Source: JAKZSU01 sp047517485
GTDB taxonomy: Bacteria > Pseudomonadota > Alphaproteobacteria > UBA7887
Assembly (NCBI GenBank): GCA_047517485.1
Contig: JAKZSU010000217.1
Span: 1 to 37,484, forward strand
Direction of reading: 5' to 3'
Length of the DNA: 37,484 nt
The position numbers and the translations under genes were made by a program. Positions 8,822 to 16,720 of this stretch are shown piece by piece (position 1 is the stretch's first letter; each line of letters starts with the position of its first letter). The notes under the pieces were generated by a model. The model was not told the DNA's origin, did not search any database, and saw nothing but the letters and a program-made list of their open reading frames with translations.

Positions 8822-9907
8822 ATGCATGACTTTGTCTATAACGCGCTGCCGGGACGGGTGGTGTTTCGCGCCGGCGCGGTCGCCGGTATCGGCGACGAGA
8901 TCGAGAGGCTCGATTCCCATCGCGCGATGATCACCACCAGTCGCAGTAACCGGGCGACGGCGGAGGGCGTGGCGGCCGAACTCGGTGACCGCTGTGTCGG
9001 TGTATACGAAGACGCTGCGGAGCATGTCCCGGTCGAGCAGGCGAACGCCGCGAACCAGTGGGCGCAGGGCCACGACGTCGATTCGGTGATCTCGATCGGC
9101 GGCGGCTCGCCGATCGGGCTGGCTAAGGCGGTGGCTCACGATACCGACACGCCGATCATCGCCGTGCCGACGACCTATTCCGGCTCGGAAATGACCGCTT
9201 TGGTGGGCGTGACCCGCGACGGCGTCAAACGGGTTTTTGCCGGCCCAAGAATTCTGCCAAAAACCGTCATCTACGATCCGGCGCTCACTCATTCCGTGCC
9301 GCCGGGCGCGACCGCGACCACGGGCATGAATGCGGTGGCGCATTGTGTCGAAGCGATGTACGTGCCGGCGGCCAATCCGGTATCTTCGAAATTGGCGGAA
9401 GCGGGTCTAAGCGATTTGGTGCGCGGCCTGCCGGCATCGGTCCGCGATGGCCACGACGCCGAGGCGAGAGCGCAAGCGCTCTATGGCGCCTATCTCGCTG
9501 GCGCCGCGCTGGGAGCGACCGGAATCGCGATCCATCACAAGATCTGTCATGCATTGGGCGGTAGCTTCGGGGTCAGCCATGGCGACGCGAACGCGATTAT
9601 CCTGCCCCACGCGGTGGCCTTCAACACGGACGCCGCGCGCGCGCCGATCGCCGCCGCGGCGCGCGCGATGGGGGCGTCGGATGACCCGTCCGACGCGAAT
9701 GCGGCCGCCGCGGCGGCGCCGTTTCTGTTCGATTTCGTCGCCGGCATGGGGGCGCCCACCAGCCTCGAGGCGGTCGGCTTCGATCAGGCCAACCTCGACG
9801 ACGCGGCGCGGATCGCGATGGAATTGATCAATGACAATCCACGCCCGGTCGATTACCAAGGCGTCCGCGGGTTGCTCGAAGACGCGTGGGCCGGGCGACG
9901 GCCGTAA
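8822..9907 (+). CDS. Maleylacetate reductase-like iron-alcohol-dehydrogenase family enzyme
   Basis: 361 aa. It probably reduces maleylacetate to 3-oxoadipate, a late step of aromatic ring degradation. SIGGGSPIGLAKAVA is the NAD(P) loop and VPTTYSGSEMT is the family signature. In metal-dependent members the segment TGMDxxxH supplies a metal-binding Asp; here it is TGMNAVAH, the Asn form typical of maleylacetate reductases. His residues in HHKICH and SHGDANAIILPH are kept. I chose ATG at 8822 because GGAGG ends 6 bases before it; ATG codons at 8816 and 8798 are in frame but the first is too close to the ribosome site. It is followed after 27 bases by the RraA-like gene, probably one transcript. 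Confidence 0.85.
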   Translation: MHDFVYNALPGRVVFRAGAVAGIGDEIERLDSHRAMITTSRSNRATAEGVAAELGDRCVGVYEDAAEHVPVEQANAANQWAQGHDVDSVISIGGGSPIGLAKAVAHDTDTPIIAVPTTYSGSEMTALVGVTRDGVKRVFAGPRILPKTVIYDPALTHSVPPGATATTGMNAVAHCVEAMYVPAANPVSSKLAEAGLSDLVRGLPASVRDGHDAEARAQALYGAYLAGAALGATGIAIHHKICHALGGSFGVSHGDANAIILPHAVAFNTDAARAPIAAAARAMGASDDPSDANAAAAAAPFLFDFVAGMGAPTSLEAVGFDQANLDDAARIAMELINDNPRPVDYQGVRGLLEDAWAGRRP

Positions 9908-9934
9908 TAATACCAAGGGTGAGGGAACGATCGA

Positions 9935-10660
9935 ATGGCTGAGACGTCCGCAATCGATGAAGTGCTGAGCGCCGAGGACCGCGCCGAACTTGAAGCTCTC
10001 GACACGCCGTCGATATGCAACGCCATCGAACTGGTGGCCCCCGATCGACGGTCGCATGGATTTACCACCAAGACCCTGAACTGTATCCGGCCCGAACTCG
10101 GCGCCATGGTCGGCCTGGCGCGCACGGTATCGGTGCGCTCGACCCGGCCGTCGCCGCTCGATCCGGCGGCGTTGCGCGATCATCGGTTCGGCTATCTCGA
10201 TTACCTCGCCGCGGCCGCGGGGCCGACGATCAGCATTGTCCAGGACCTCGACGACGGCCAAGCCGGCTTCGGCTCGTTCTGGGGCGAGGTGAACAGCAAT
10301 ATTCATTGGGCGCTGGGCTGCATCGGGACCGTCACCAATGGCAGCGTGCGTGACATCGACGCGCTCGCCGACGGCTTTCAGGTGCTCGCCGGGGTAATCG
10401 CGCCGAGCCACGGATTCATCCACGCGGTGGACTATGCGTGCACGGTGAATATCGCCGGCATGGTGGTCGAGTCCCGCGAACTGATCCATGCCGATCGCCA
10501 CGGCGCGGTGGTCATTCCGCGTGGCCAGGCGAGGGCGGTGATCGATGCCGCCGCCTTGATTGCCCGGCGCGAGGCGGTAATCCTCGATGCCGCCAAATCC
10601 GCCAACGCCGATGTCACGTCGATCAAGCACGCGATGGCCGAGTCCGCCAAGGTCAAGTGA
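9935..10660 (+). CDS. RraA family protein (HMG/oxaloacetate aldolase-like)
   Basis: 241 aa. The core has GTVTNGSVRDIDAL (RraA-type G-x-x-x-x-G-x-x-R-D motif; the Asp helps to bind the divalent metal in class II HMG/CHA aldolases) and RELIHADRHGAVVIP, the conserved closing strand. DTPSICNAIE at the N-terminus is also typical. Despite the family name, proteins of this kind with the R-D pair are often 4-hydroxy-4-methyl-2-oxoglutarate or related aldolases. Placement directly behind a maleylacetate reductase-like gene favours a carbon-degradation role over RNase E inhibition, but this is inference. The convergent MerR-cyclase gene ends 18 bases downstream. Confidence 0.8.
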   Translation: MAETSAIDEVLSAEDRAELEALDTPSICNAIELVAPDRRSHGFTTKTLNCIRPELGAMVGLARTVSVRSTRPSPLDPAALRDHRFGYLDYLAAAAGPTISIVQDLDDGQAGFGSFWGEVNSNIHWALGCIGTVTNGSVRDIDALADGFQVLAGVIAPSHGFIHAVDYACTVNIAGMVVESRELIHADRHGAVVIPRGQARAVIDAAALIARREAVILDAAKSANADVTSIKHAMAESAKVK

Positions 10661-10678
10661 TCCGACGGGAGAATTCGG

Positions 10679-12274
10679 TCAGCCGCGGGTATCGGCGTCG
10701 CGTTCGATATCGAGAATTTCGGTGACCGGTAGGACGGCGATATCCTGAAACTTGCCGTGGCGCGGCTCGTTGAGGTCGATCAGGTTGGATATCCGCGAAT
10801 AGCTTTTCGGCATCACCAGACTTTCACCGTTGTCCAGAGTGCGTTGGATACCGTAATGGATGTTCTCGCGCTGCTTGGTCGAGACCTTGCCGAGCATGTT
10901 CTTGGTTGCCCAAACCGTGCCGGAGCGGGCGAAATCGCTTAACCGGGCGCTCCGGTTGATGGTGTCGCCCAGCGCGGTGAATTCGAGATGGGTGGGGGTG
11001 TGGTAGGTGCCGAACCATTCCTCGCCCTCGTCGAGGCCGATGTTGAGTTGCAGGTCGTTGACCCAGCTCTTGCGATTCTGCCATTTGCGGCTGACGCCGC
11101 GCATGATCTCTTTCATCTCGTGCGCGCACGACAGCGCGTTGTAGATGTAGCTGCAGTCGGGCTGCGGAAAGAAGTAATAGACCATGCCGTCGCCGACATG
11201 CTTGCCGTAGGTGCCGAAATACTTTCTCAGCAACGGCGCCATCGATCCCCAGACATGGTTGATCAGTTCGAAATATTCTTCCGGCGGTAGCTCGGCGCAG
11301 ATCTTGACCGAATCCTGGACATCCGCCACCAACACCGCGAGCGGTGTCAGATAGGGGCGGCGGTTCTGCAGCAGGTCGCGGATCACCAGATCGCGGCGCG
11401 ACAGGAAATTGAGCAGCCCGTCGCTTTCCTCCGCCGCCGGCACATAGGCGAAAAAGATACCCTCGCGGAAGAACGAGGCATACAAATTGTACGACCGGGG
11501 CGCGCCATCCTCGAACTCGAGCATGACCGCGGTTTGCAGAAGTGGCTGAGGGTCGGTCGGCGGAACGTCGTCGTAATACTGTCCAAGCTTGGTCACCACG
11601 TCCGCGTCGCCCTCGACATTGATCGAGAACAGCGCCGACTTGGACAGTCGTTTCTTGGCGATGCCGATATGAAACTGCAGGATGCCGTCCCAACCGGGGG
11701 AGGGGCGGGCGGCGGCGGCGGCGAAGAAGCTGAAGAGATTGCGATCGGTCGAATCGACCGGCAGGCTGCCGCGCAGTCCGAAGATCTCGCGCTCGGCGGC
11801 GGTGTTCGCCCACTCGACCTCGAACTTGCTGTTCACCAAATAGGCGGGATGATGGAAGTCGCCCATGGTCAACATGAAGTTGCCGGGCCCGGTCGAAAGG
11901 CCGACCTCGCTCATCGAGGGCAAGGCTTCGTTTTTCGATGCGGCTTGCTGATTTTGTTTCGCGCGTGTCTCGGTTGCCGCGGCGGCGGCCGTCTTGCCTT
12001 GCGGTTTGCTTGAACTCTCGGCCGGGCTCAGCAGCCTGTCGACGATCTCGCTCATGCTGTGGCCTTGGCGCTTGAACTTGTCGACTTGTTTCAGGGTCTT
12101 CAGCGCGGCGCGGGGGAAGTATCCGACGCGGGGCGCGCGGCCGTCTTTCTCGTCGGCCGGCCGGACCACGGGCTTGGGCAGGATGCCGAGCGAAATATAA
12201 TTGTTCAAGGTCGAGCGGGAGATCCCGGTGCGTTCGAGAATTTCCTTACTCGATATCGTATCGGATGCAGCCAT
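10679..12274 (-). CDS. MerR-type helix-turn-helix fused to a class III adenylyl cyclase domain
   Basis: 531 aa. Residues 7-82 read as a MerR-type winged helix-turn-helix (SSKEILERTGISRSTLNNYI, wing around GYFPR, then a helix). Residues 83-125 are a low-complexity Ala/Lys/Gln linker. Residues 130-290 look like a PAS-type sensory region (HPAYLVNSKFEVEWAN). Residues 312 to about 450 are a class III cyclase: metal Asp D318 in VADVQDS and D362 in VGDGM, K358 and T433 in the substrate-specifying positions (Lys/Thr suits ATP), N440 and R444 as the transition-state pair. All catalytic residues are present, so cAMP production is predicted. Joining DNA binding to cyclic nucleotide synthesis in one chain is unusual. 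The start has no close ribosome site (AGGAGA lies 20 bases upstream). The region upstream is AT-rich with ACAATT repeats. Confidence 0.88.
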   Translation of the reverse strand: MAASDTISSKEILERTGISRSTLNNYISLGILPKPVVRPADEKDGRAPRVGYFPRAALKTLKQVDKFKRQGHSMSEIVDRLLSPAESSSKPQGKTAAAAATETRAKQNQQAASKNEALPSMSEVGLSTGPGNFMLTMGDFHHPAYLVNSKFEVEWANTAAEREIFGLRGSLPVDSTDRNLFSFFAAAAARPSPGWDGILQFHIGIAKKRLSKSALFSINVEGDADVVTKLGQYYDDVPPTDPQPLLQTAVMLEFEDGAPRSYNLYASFFREGIFFAYVPAAEESDGLLNFLSRRDLVIRDLLQNRRPYLTPLAVLVADVQDSVKICAELPPEEYFELINHVWGSMAPLLRKYFGTYGKHVGDGMVYYFFPQPDCSYIYNALSCAHEMKEIMRGVSRKWQNRKSWVNDLQLNIGLDEGEEWFGTYHTPTHLEFTALGDTINRSARLSDFARSGTVWATKNMLGKVSTKQRENIHYGIQRTLDNGESLVMPKSYSRISNLIDLNEPRHGKFQDIAVLPVTEILDIERDADTRG

Positions 12275-12365
12275 GGCCCGGCGCGAAGCCGATTCTCCTG
12301 TGTTTATCTGGGTTTGCGTAGATGAATTTACGTTGTGTTAACCAGTTTATCAAGAGTGATCGATA

Positions 12366-12416
12366 AATTGTCCAACTTCGGCGTTCACCTGAACAATTCA
12401 CATTAACTGTACAATT
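12366..12416. promoter_or_regulatory. Cluster of ACAATT repeats, possible operator of the MerR-cyclase gene
   Basis: CTGAACAATT (12389-12398) and CTGTACAATT (12407-12416) are direct repeats 18 bases apart. The inverse, AATTGTCC, lies at 12366-12373, and a further ACAATT at 12482-12487. The repeats are about 90-140 bases before the start codon of the DNA-binding cyclase, so autoregulation is possible. Chance recurrence in AT-rich DNA cannot be excluded. Confidence 0.3.
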
Positions 12417-12501
12417 GAGAATATGCCAATTTAAATGTACAGATGACGCCTCGTGGATTTATCATAACATATTGTTAATAAACAATTATACAGATAAGGA
12501 T

Positions 12502-12603
12502 ATGAACGAACCCTGCTTAATGTGCCGTGGCAAGAATTTCGTTTGGACAACCGAATATGAGAGCCAACCCATTCAATTAATTAGCTTGGGGACGGTCGTA
12601 TAG
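12502..12603 (+). CDS. Possible small CxxC protein or gene remnant
   Basis: 33 codons from ATG at 12502, preceded by AAGG only a few bases upstream. The product starts with CLMCRGKNF near its N-terminus, a Cys-x-x-Cys pair of the sort that opens zinc-binding modules in some methyltransferases, and then has no recognisable domain. The frame extends upstream to an ATG at 12415 (62 codons). It is AT-rich, unlike neighbouring genes. It may be a remnant or a chance ORF; I do not recognise it. Confidence 0.2.
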   Translation: MNEPCLMCRGKNFVWTTEYESQPIQLISLGTVV

Positions 12604-12625
12604 GCTAACCGGATGCACGTCGCGA

Positions 12626-13499
12626 CTATCCGCGATCCGCCTTGTCGCGCGCGTTGGTCTGTTGAATTCGCGCGCGGATATCATGCCAATCCTGGTCGTC
12701 GAGATCGCGCATTCGGGCGAAAGTACCGGCACCGACGAGATACTGTCCACCGTCGATCGGGATGATCGCGCCGGTAATATAGGCGCACTGATCGGCGAGC
12801 AGGAAGCTCGCCAGGTTGGCCAATTCGATGGTCTCTCCGGGGCGCCCGAGGGGAACGCTCTGGGTGTAATCGCGCTCCATCTTGTCGGTCGGCGATAGCC
12901 GTGGCCCAGGCACCTTCGGTGGGAAAGGGGCCGGGGGCAATGGCGTTGATGCGGATGCCGTGGGGGCCCCATTCGACGGCGAGGCTTTTGGTCATCGCCG
13001 CGATCCCCGCCTTCGACATCGCCGACGGGATGACGAACGGCGACCCGGTCCACACCCACGTCGCGACGATACTGATCACGCTGCCCGGATCGCCGCCGGT
13101 GATCCAGCGTTTGCCGCACGCGTTGGTGACGTAGAAAGTGCCGTGCAGGACGGTATTGGCGATCGCGTCGAACCCATTCGCCGAAAGGTCCTTGGTGCGG
13201 GCGATGAAGTTGCCGGCGGCATTGTTGACAAGGCCGTGCAGCGGGCCGTGTTCCCAGATCTCGTCGGCCATCGCCTCGACCGCCTCGGCGTCGCGAATAT
13301 CGACGGTGTGGGGGATTACGGTGCCGCCGTGCGCGGCCATCATTGCTTCGGCGCTTTGTTCGAGGATCGTGCCGCGGCGGCCGCAAATTATCACTTCGGC
13401 GCCGAGTTCGAGAAAGCGTTCGCCCATGGCTCGGCCGAGACCGGTGCCTCCACCAGTCACCAGAATGCGTTTGCCGGCGAAGAGGTCGGGACTGAACAT
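12626..13499 (-). pseudogene. 2,4-dienoyl-CoA reductase-like short-chain dehydrogenase, frameshifted
   Basis: From ATG at 13499 the frame gives a short-chain dehydrogenase: TGGGTGLG cofactor loop, NNAAGNFIA (typical of 2,4-dienoyl-CoA reductases) and PSAMSKAG with the Lys of the active site. After GPFPTEGAWA (about 12905) the match breaks off and resumes in another frame as RLSPTDKMERDY through GAIIPIDGGQYL to the stop at 12626. The total length is 874 bases, one more than a multiple of three; removing one base in the GGGCC run (plus-strand CCC at 12905-12907) restores a 290-aa protein reading GAWARLSPT, as the family expects. Compared by eye with DECR1, the position of its active-site Tyr (Y in YAETGS) holds Trp (WVWTGS). 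This is either a sequencing slip or a decaying gene. AAAGGA lies about 9 bases before the chosen start; an ATG at 13544 is an alternative. Confidence 0.8.
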
Positions 13500-13639
13500 G
13501 CGGCACGTCCTTTGTTCGGTTGGTGGAGAATTGCTGGGCATCACGTTAGCTGATCTATCGTCGCTGGCAAGCCGCCCCGTGGAGGCGGTAAGGTATAGGC
13601 CTGACGGTAATTTTACCGGAACACAGGAGATCGGGATCG

Positions 13640-14023
13640 ATGGTCAATAAGGGTTTCAGGACATTGATCGCCGAAGCGAACGCGGTGGTGCCGCGCATTG
13701 CCGTCGAAGACGCGCGGAAGCGGCACGCGGCGGGCGATGCGGTATTCGTCGACGTGCGCGAGTCGCAGGAGGTCGCCAGGGGGATGATTCCCGGCGCGGT
13801 CCATGCGCCACGGGGTTTTCTCGAGTTCGTGGCGGATCCCGAAGGGCCGATGCATCGGCCCGAACTCGCCGGCGCAAAGACCTTGATCGTCTATTGCGCG
13901 TCGGGCGGCCGCTCCGCCTTGGCGGGCAAGACCCTGAAGGATATGGGAATCGACAATGTCGTCAATCTCGCCGGCGGCATGGCGGCGTGGACCGAAGCCA
14001 AGGGGCCAGTGTCGCAGGGCTGA
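13640..14023 (+). CDS. Rhodanese-like sulfurtransferase domain protein
   Basis: 127 aa, a single rhodanese domain. VDVRESQEVARGMIPGAVH is the CH2A-type segment, and the active-site loop CASGGRS carries the Cys that accepts persulfide sulfur (YCASGGRSALAGKTL). It ends with NLAGGMAAWTE, the closing helix of the fold. It has no signal peptide or membrane segment, so it is cytoplasmic. AGGAG lies about 10 bases before the ATG. It stands alone between a divergent SDR gene and a hairpin. The substrate is not deducible; such small proteins move sulfane sulfur or detoxify cyanide or thiosulfate. Confidence 0.88.
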   Translation: MVNKGFRTLIAEANAVVPRIAVEDARKRHAAGDAVFVDVRESQEVARGMIPGAVHAPRGFLEFVADPEGPMHRPELAGAKTLIVYCASGGRSALAGKTLKDMGIDNVVNLAGGMAAWTEAKGPVSQG

Positions 14024-14328
14024 TACCGAGGCTTATGCGAGGAAAGCTTGGCCGGCGCTGGAACGCACTATAAACCGCGATGAATCTTTTTCATCGCGGT
14101 TTGGTATTAGGACGTCACGGCGCGAGTTTGCGCGGTGACGCTTGGCGTCGCTTGAGCCCTTATCCACGCTGGTATAAATATGCGCCGGCACGACGGTCGG
14201 GGATCTCGGCGACGAAGTATCCGACACCACGTCAGTGCCCCGACTCCCACCGCGCGGCTGGTGCGGTGGGTCGAACCATTTTTCGCGGTCACTAAAGTTA
14301 GAGCTAGGCCGCCGAGGCGACAGTCGAG
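14024..14328. other. Intergenic region of 305 bases before murA
   Basis: Apart from the 13-bp inverted repeat I see no gene. Short ORFs present have no recognisable protein character. The murA promoter is probably here; TATAAA-like AT-rich bases around 14174-14180 are the only hint and no good -35 hexamer accompanies them. Confidence 0.5.
14072..14102. terminator. Perfect 13-bp inverted repeat downstream of the rhodanese gene
   Basis: AAACCGCGATGAA (14072-14084) and TTCATCGCGGTTT (14090-14102) are perfectly complementary around the 5-base loop TCTTT. It lies 48 bases after the rhodanese stop. There is no T-run after the stem apart from the stem's own TTT, so it is at best an imperfect intrinsic terminator; a protein-binding palindrome is also possible. 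Confidence 0.5.
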
Positions 14329-15594
14329 ATGGATAGGATTCGCATTCGCGGCGGTCGGCCGCTCAACGGCTCGATCGCGATCAGCGGTGCCAAGAACGCG
14401 GCTCTGCCGCTGCTCGCCGCGGCGTTGCTCAGCGACGAGGAAATCCGCCTCGGGAATCTTCCCGCGGTCGCCGATATTGCCACCATGTCTGCGTTGCTTG
14501 CGGAGTTGGGTGCCGATATCGGGGCGCCCGATGCCGACGGGCGCCAGGGTTTTCGCACCGCGCGGATCACCAGCCACACCGCGCCTTATGATTTGGTTCG
14601 CAAGATGCGCGCGTCGGTCCTGGTGCTCGGGCCGTTGCTGGCGCGCGAGGGGCGCGCTCGGGTGTCGCTGCCCGGCGGGTGCGCGATCGGTCAACGTCCG
14701 GTCGACATGCATCTCGCCGGGCTCGAACAACTCGGCGCCGAGATCGTTCTCGAAGACGGCTATATCGATGCGGTCGCCGCCAACGGCTTGACCGGTGCGC
14801 GTATCGCCTTTCCGTCGGTGTCGGTGGGCGCCACCGAGAACCTGATGATGGCGGCGACTCTGGCGGCCGGCGAGACCGTGCTGTCGAACGCCGCGCGCGA
14901 GCCCGAGCTGGTCGATCTCGCCACCTGCCTCAATGCGATGGGCGCGCGCATCGAGGGGATCGGCAGCGATACCGTGACCATTCAAGGGGTCGACCGGTTG
15001 CACGGCGCGACCCACGATGTGCTTCCCGATCGCATCGAGACCGGCACCTTCGCGGTCGCCGCGGCGATCACCGGCGGCTCCGTCGATCTGGTCAATACCC
15101 GGCGGGATCTGATTGAGCCGGTGGTCGAGAAATTGATCGCCGCCGGCGCAAACGTCGACGCAAACACCAAAGGGATCACCGTCAGCCGGCGCAACGGGCG
15201 GATCGAGGGGTTCGACGTCATGACCGCGCCCTATCCTGGCTTTCCCACCGATATGCAGGCGCAGATGATGAGTCTGATGGCGGTTGCCGAGGGGGCGTCC
15301 TTGATTACCGAAAGTATTTTCGAGAACCGCTTCATGCACGTGCCCGAACTGGTGCGGATGGGCGCCAACATCACCGTTCACGGCAGCTCGGCGATGGTGC
15401 GCGGCGTGCCGTCGCTGATCGGGGCACCGGTCATGGCGACCGATCTTCGCGCCAGCGTGTCCTTGGTGCTCGCCGGCCTGGCGGCGCGCGACGAAACCAT
15501 GGTGAACCGCGTCTACCATCTCGATCGCGGCTACGAGCGTATCGAGGAAAAACTCGCCGGCGTCGGCGCGGATATCGAGCGGGTTCCGGAATGA
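14329..15594 (+). CDS. murA: UDP-N-acetylglucosamine 1-carboxyvinyltransferase
   Basis: 421 aa, the usual MurA length. It transfers enolpyruvate from phosphoenolpyruvate to UDP-GlcNAc, the first committed cytoplasmic step of peptidoglycan synthesis. ISGAKNAALPLLAA near residue 20 is the UDP-GlcNAc-binding start with the catalytic Lys. LPGGCAIGQRPVDMHL carries the active-site Cys that is the fosfomycin target, so a sensitive enzyme is expected. FPTDMQAQ and the final YERIEEKL segment are also family features. The stop overlaps the ATG of the DUF2948 gene by 4 bases (ATGA). It heads a block of tightly joined genes reaching yacG. Confidence 0.97.
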   Translation: MDRIRIRGGRPLNGSIAISGAKNAALPLLAAALLSDEEIRLGNLPAVADIATMSALLAELGADIGAPDADGRQGFRTARITSHTAPYDLVRKMRASVLVLGPLLAREGRARVSLPGGCAIGQRPVDMHLAGLEQLGAEIVLEDGYIDAVAANGLTGARIAFPSVSVGATENLMMAATLAAGETVLSNAAREPELVDLATCLNAMGARIEGIGSDTVTIQGVDRLHGATHDVLPDRIETGTFAVAAAITGGSVDLVNTRRDLIEPVVEKLIAAGANVDANTKGITVSRRNGRIEGFDVMTAPYPGFPTDMQAQMMSLMAVAEGASLITESIFENRFMHVPELVRMGANITVHGSSAMVRGVPSLIGAPVMATDLRASVSLVLAGLAARDETMVNRVYHLDRGYERIEEKLAGVGADIERVPE

Positions 15595-16052
15595 GACCGC
15601 TTAAGCCCGAACCGTTGCGTCTGCGCGCCGAGGCTCCGGCCGACTACGACGTCATCTCGGCCTGCCTCCAGGATGCCTTGATGCCGCTGTCGGAAATGGG
15701 CTACCTCGCCGAGGAAAAGCGTTTTGTCGCGGTTTTCGACCGTTTTACCTGGGAAGCGTGTGTGCCGGGAACCGAATCGCGACCGAGATTCGTCGTCCAG
15801 GCGGCGCTCCGTTTCGAGAGCGTGTCGGCGGTTCGCCTCCATGGCGTCGATCAGTCCGCGAGTACGGAATTGCTCGAACTGCTGACCATCGTGCCCGAAG
15901 GCGACGGGGTGCGGCTGATGTTCGCCGGCGGCGGCGCGCTCCGCATTGAGGGCGAGAGTCTGACCTGTTTCGTCGAGGATTTGTCCGATCCGCGTCCGGC
16001 GGCGCTCGCACCGGTCCATGATGACCCCTTGCCAGGAGAAGATTTGTCGTGA
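15591..16052 (+). CDS. DUF2948 family protein
   Basis: 153 aa. It matches the alphaproteobacterial DUF2948 family by its opening (LRLRAEAPADYDVISACLQDA), the central KRFVAVFDRFTWE and the GGGALRIE(G)E segment, and by its position between murA and hisG, where family members usually lie. Nothing identifies a catalytic site; there is no signal peptide or membrane segment. It overlaps murA by ATGA and hisG by GTGA, so all three are probably translated together. Function unknown. Confidence 0.85.
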   Translation: MRPLKPEPLRLRAEAPADYDVISACLQDALMPLSEMGYLAEEKRFVAVFDRFTWEACVPGTESRPRFVVQAALRFESVSAVRLHGVDQSASTELLELLTIVPEGDGVRLMFAGGGALRIEGESLTCFVEDLSDPRPAALAPVHDDPLPGEDLS

Positions 16053-16720
16053 CTGGTTCCGAAAATGGCTTGGTATTCGCCGTTCCCAAGGGCCGCATCT
16101 TGCACGAGCTTGTTCCCGTCATGGCGCGCGCCGGAATCGTGCCGGAAGACGCGTTTTCCGACCCCGACGCCCGACAGCTCACCTTCGAGACCAATGTTCC
16201 TGGTCTGACACTCATTCGTGTGCGCAGTTTCGACGTCGCGACGTTCGTTGCCTTCGGCGCGGCGCAACTCGGTGTCGCCGGGCGCGACGTGCTGGCCGAA
16301 TTCGACTACCCCGAGGTCTACGCGCCGCTCGATCTCGGGATCGGCCATTGTCGCATGGCGATCGCCGAACCCGCGGACTTGGCGAGTACCGACGATCCGC
16401 GGCGCTGGAGCCATGTGCGGGTGGCGACCAAATATCCCGAGACGACGCGTCGCCATTTCGCCGCGCGCGGTGTCCAGGCGGAATGCATCAAGCTCAACGG
16501 CGCGATGGAACTCGCGCCCATACTCGGCCTCTGCCGCCGCATCGTTGACTTGGTATCGACCGGCAATACCTTGAAAGCGAACGGGCTGGTCGAGGTCGAG
16601 CATATCGCCGATATCACGTCATGCCTGGTGGTCAACAGAACCGCGTGGAAGACCCGCCCACGGGAGATCCGCGGTTGGATTAAAAGGTTCGAGGAGGCGG
16701 TCGATGGCACGTCGGCTTAA
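16049..16720 (+). CDS. hisG: ATP phosphoribosyltransferase catalytic subunit, short form
   Basis: 223 aa. It condenses ATP with phosphoribosyl pyrophosphate, the first step of histidine synthesis. FAVPKGRI opens the protein and LVSTGNTLKANGL is the PRPP-binding loop. It lacks the C-terminal regulatory domain of the roughly 300-aa long form, so it should need the HisZ partner for activity and feedback control; no hisZ is visible in this window. The GTG start at 16049 has CAGGAGA about 10 bases upstream and overlaps the previous stop. Its 3' end overlaps hisD by 17 bases. Confidence 0.95.
   Translation: MTGSENGLVFAVPKGRILHELVPVMARAGIVPEDAFSDPDARQLTFETNVPGLTLIRVRSFDVATFVAFGAAQLGVAGRDVLAEFDYPEVYAPLDLGIGHCRMAIAEPADLASTDDPRRWSHVRVATKYPETTRRHFAARGVQAECIKLNGAMELAPILGLCRRIVDLVSTGNTLKANGLVEVEHIADITSCLVVNRTAWKTRPREIRGWIKRFEEAVDGTSA

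Larger units (their letters stand above)
12275..12625. other. AT-rich intergenic region of 351 bases upstream of the MerR-cyclase gene
   Basis: The stretch is far richer in A+T than its surroundings, most strongly between about 12320 and 12600. It holds several ACAATT motifs and a possible small ORF at 12502-12603, both listed separately. On the minus strand TTGGAC (12370-12375) and TGATAA lie 17 bases apart and might be a weak promoter for the MerR-cyclase gene. I see no tRNA or strong terminator. Confidence 0.6.

Noticed and set aside
14107..15519. Leftward open frame of 470 codons opposite murA
   Set aside because: Antisense shadow of murA; no ribosome site or protein family character.
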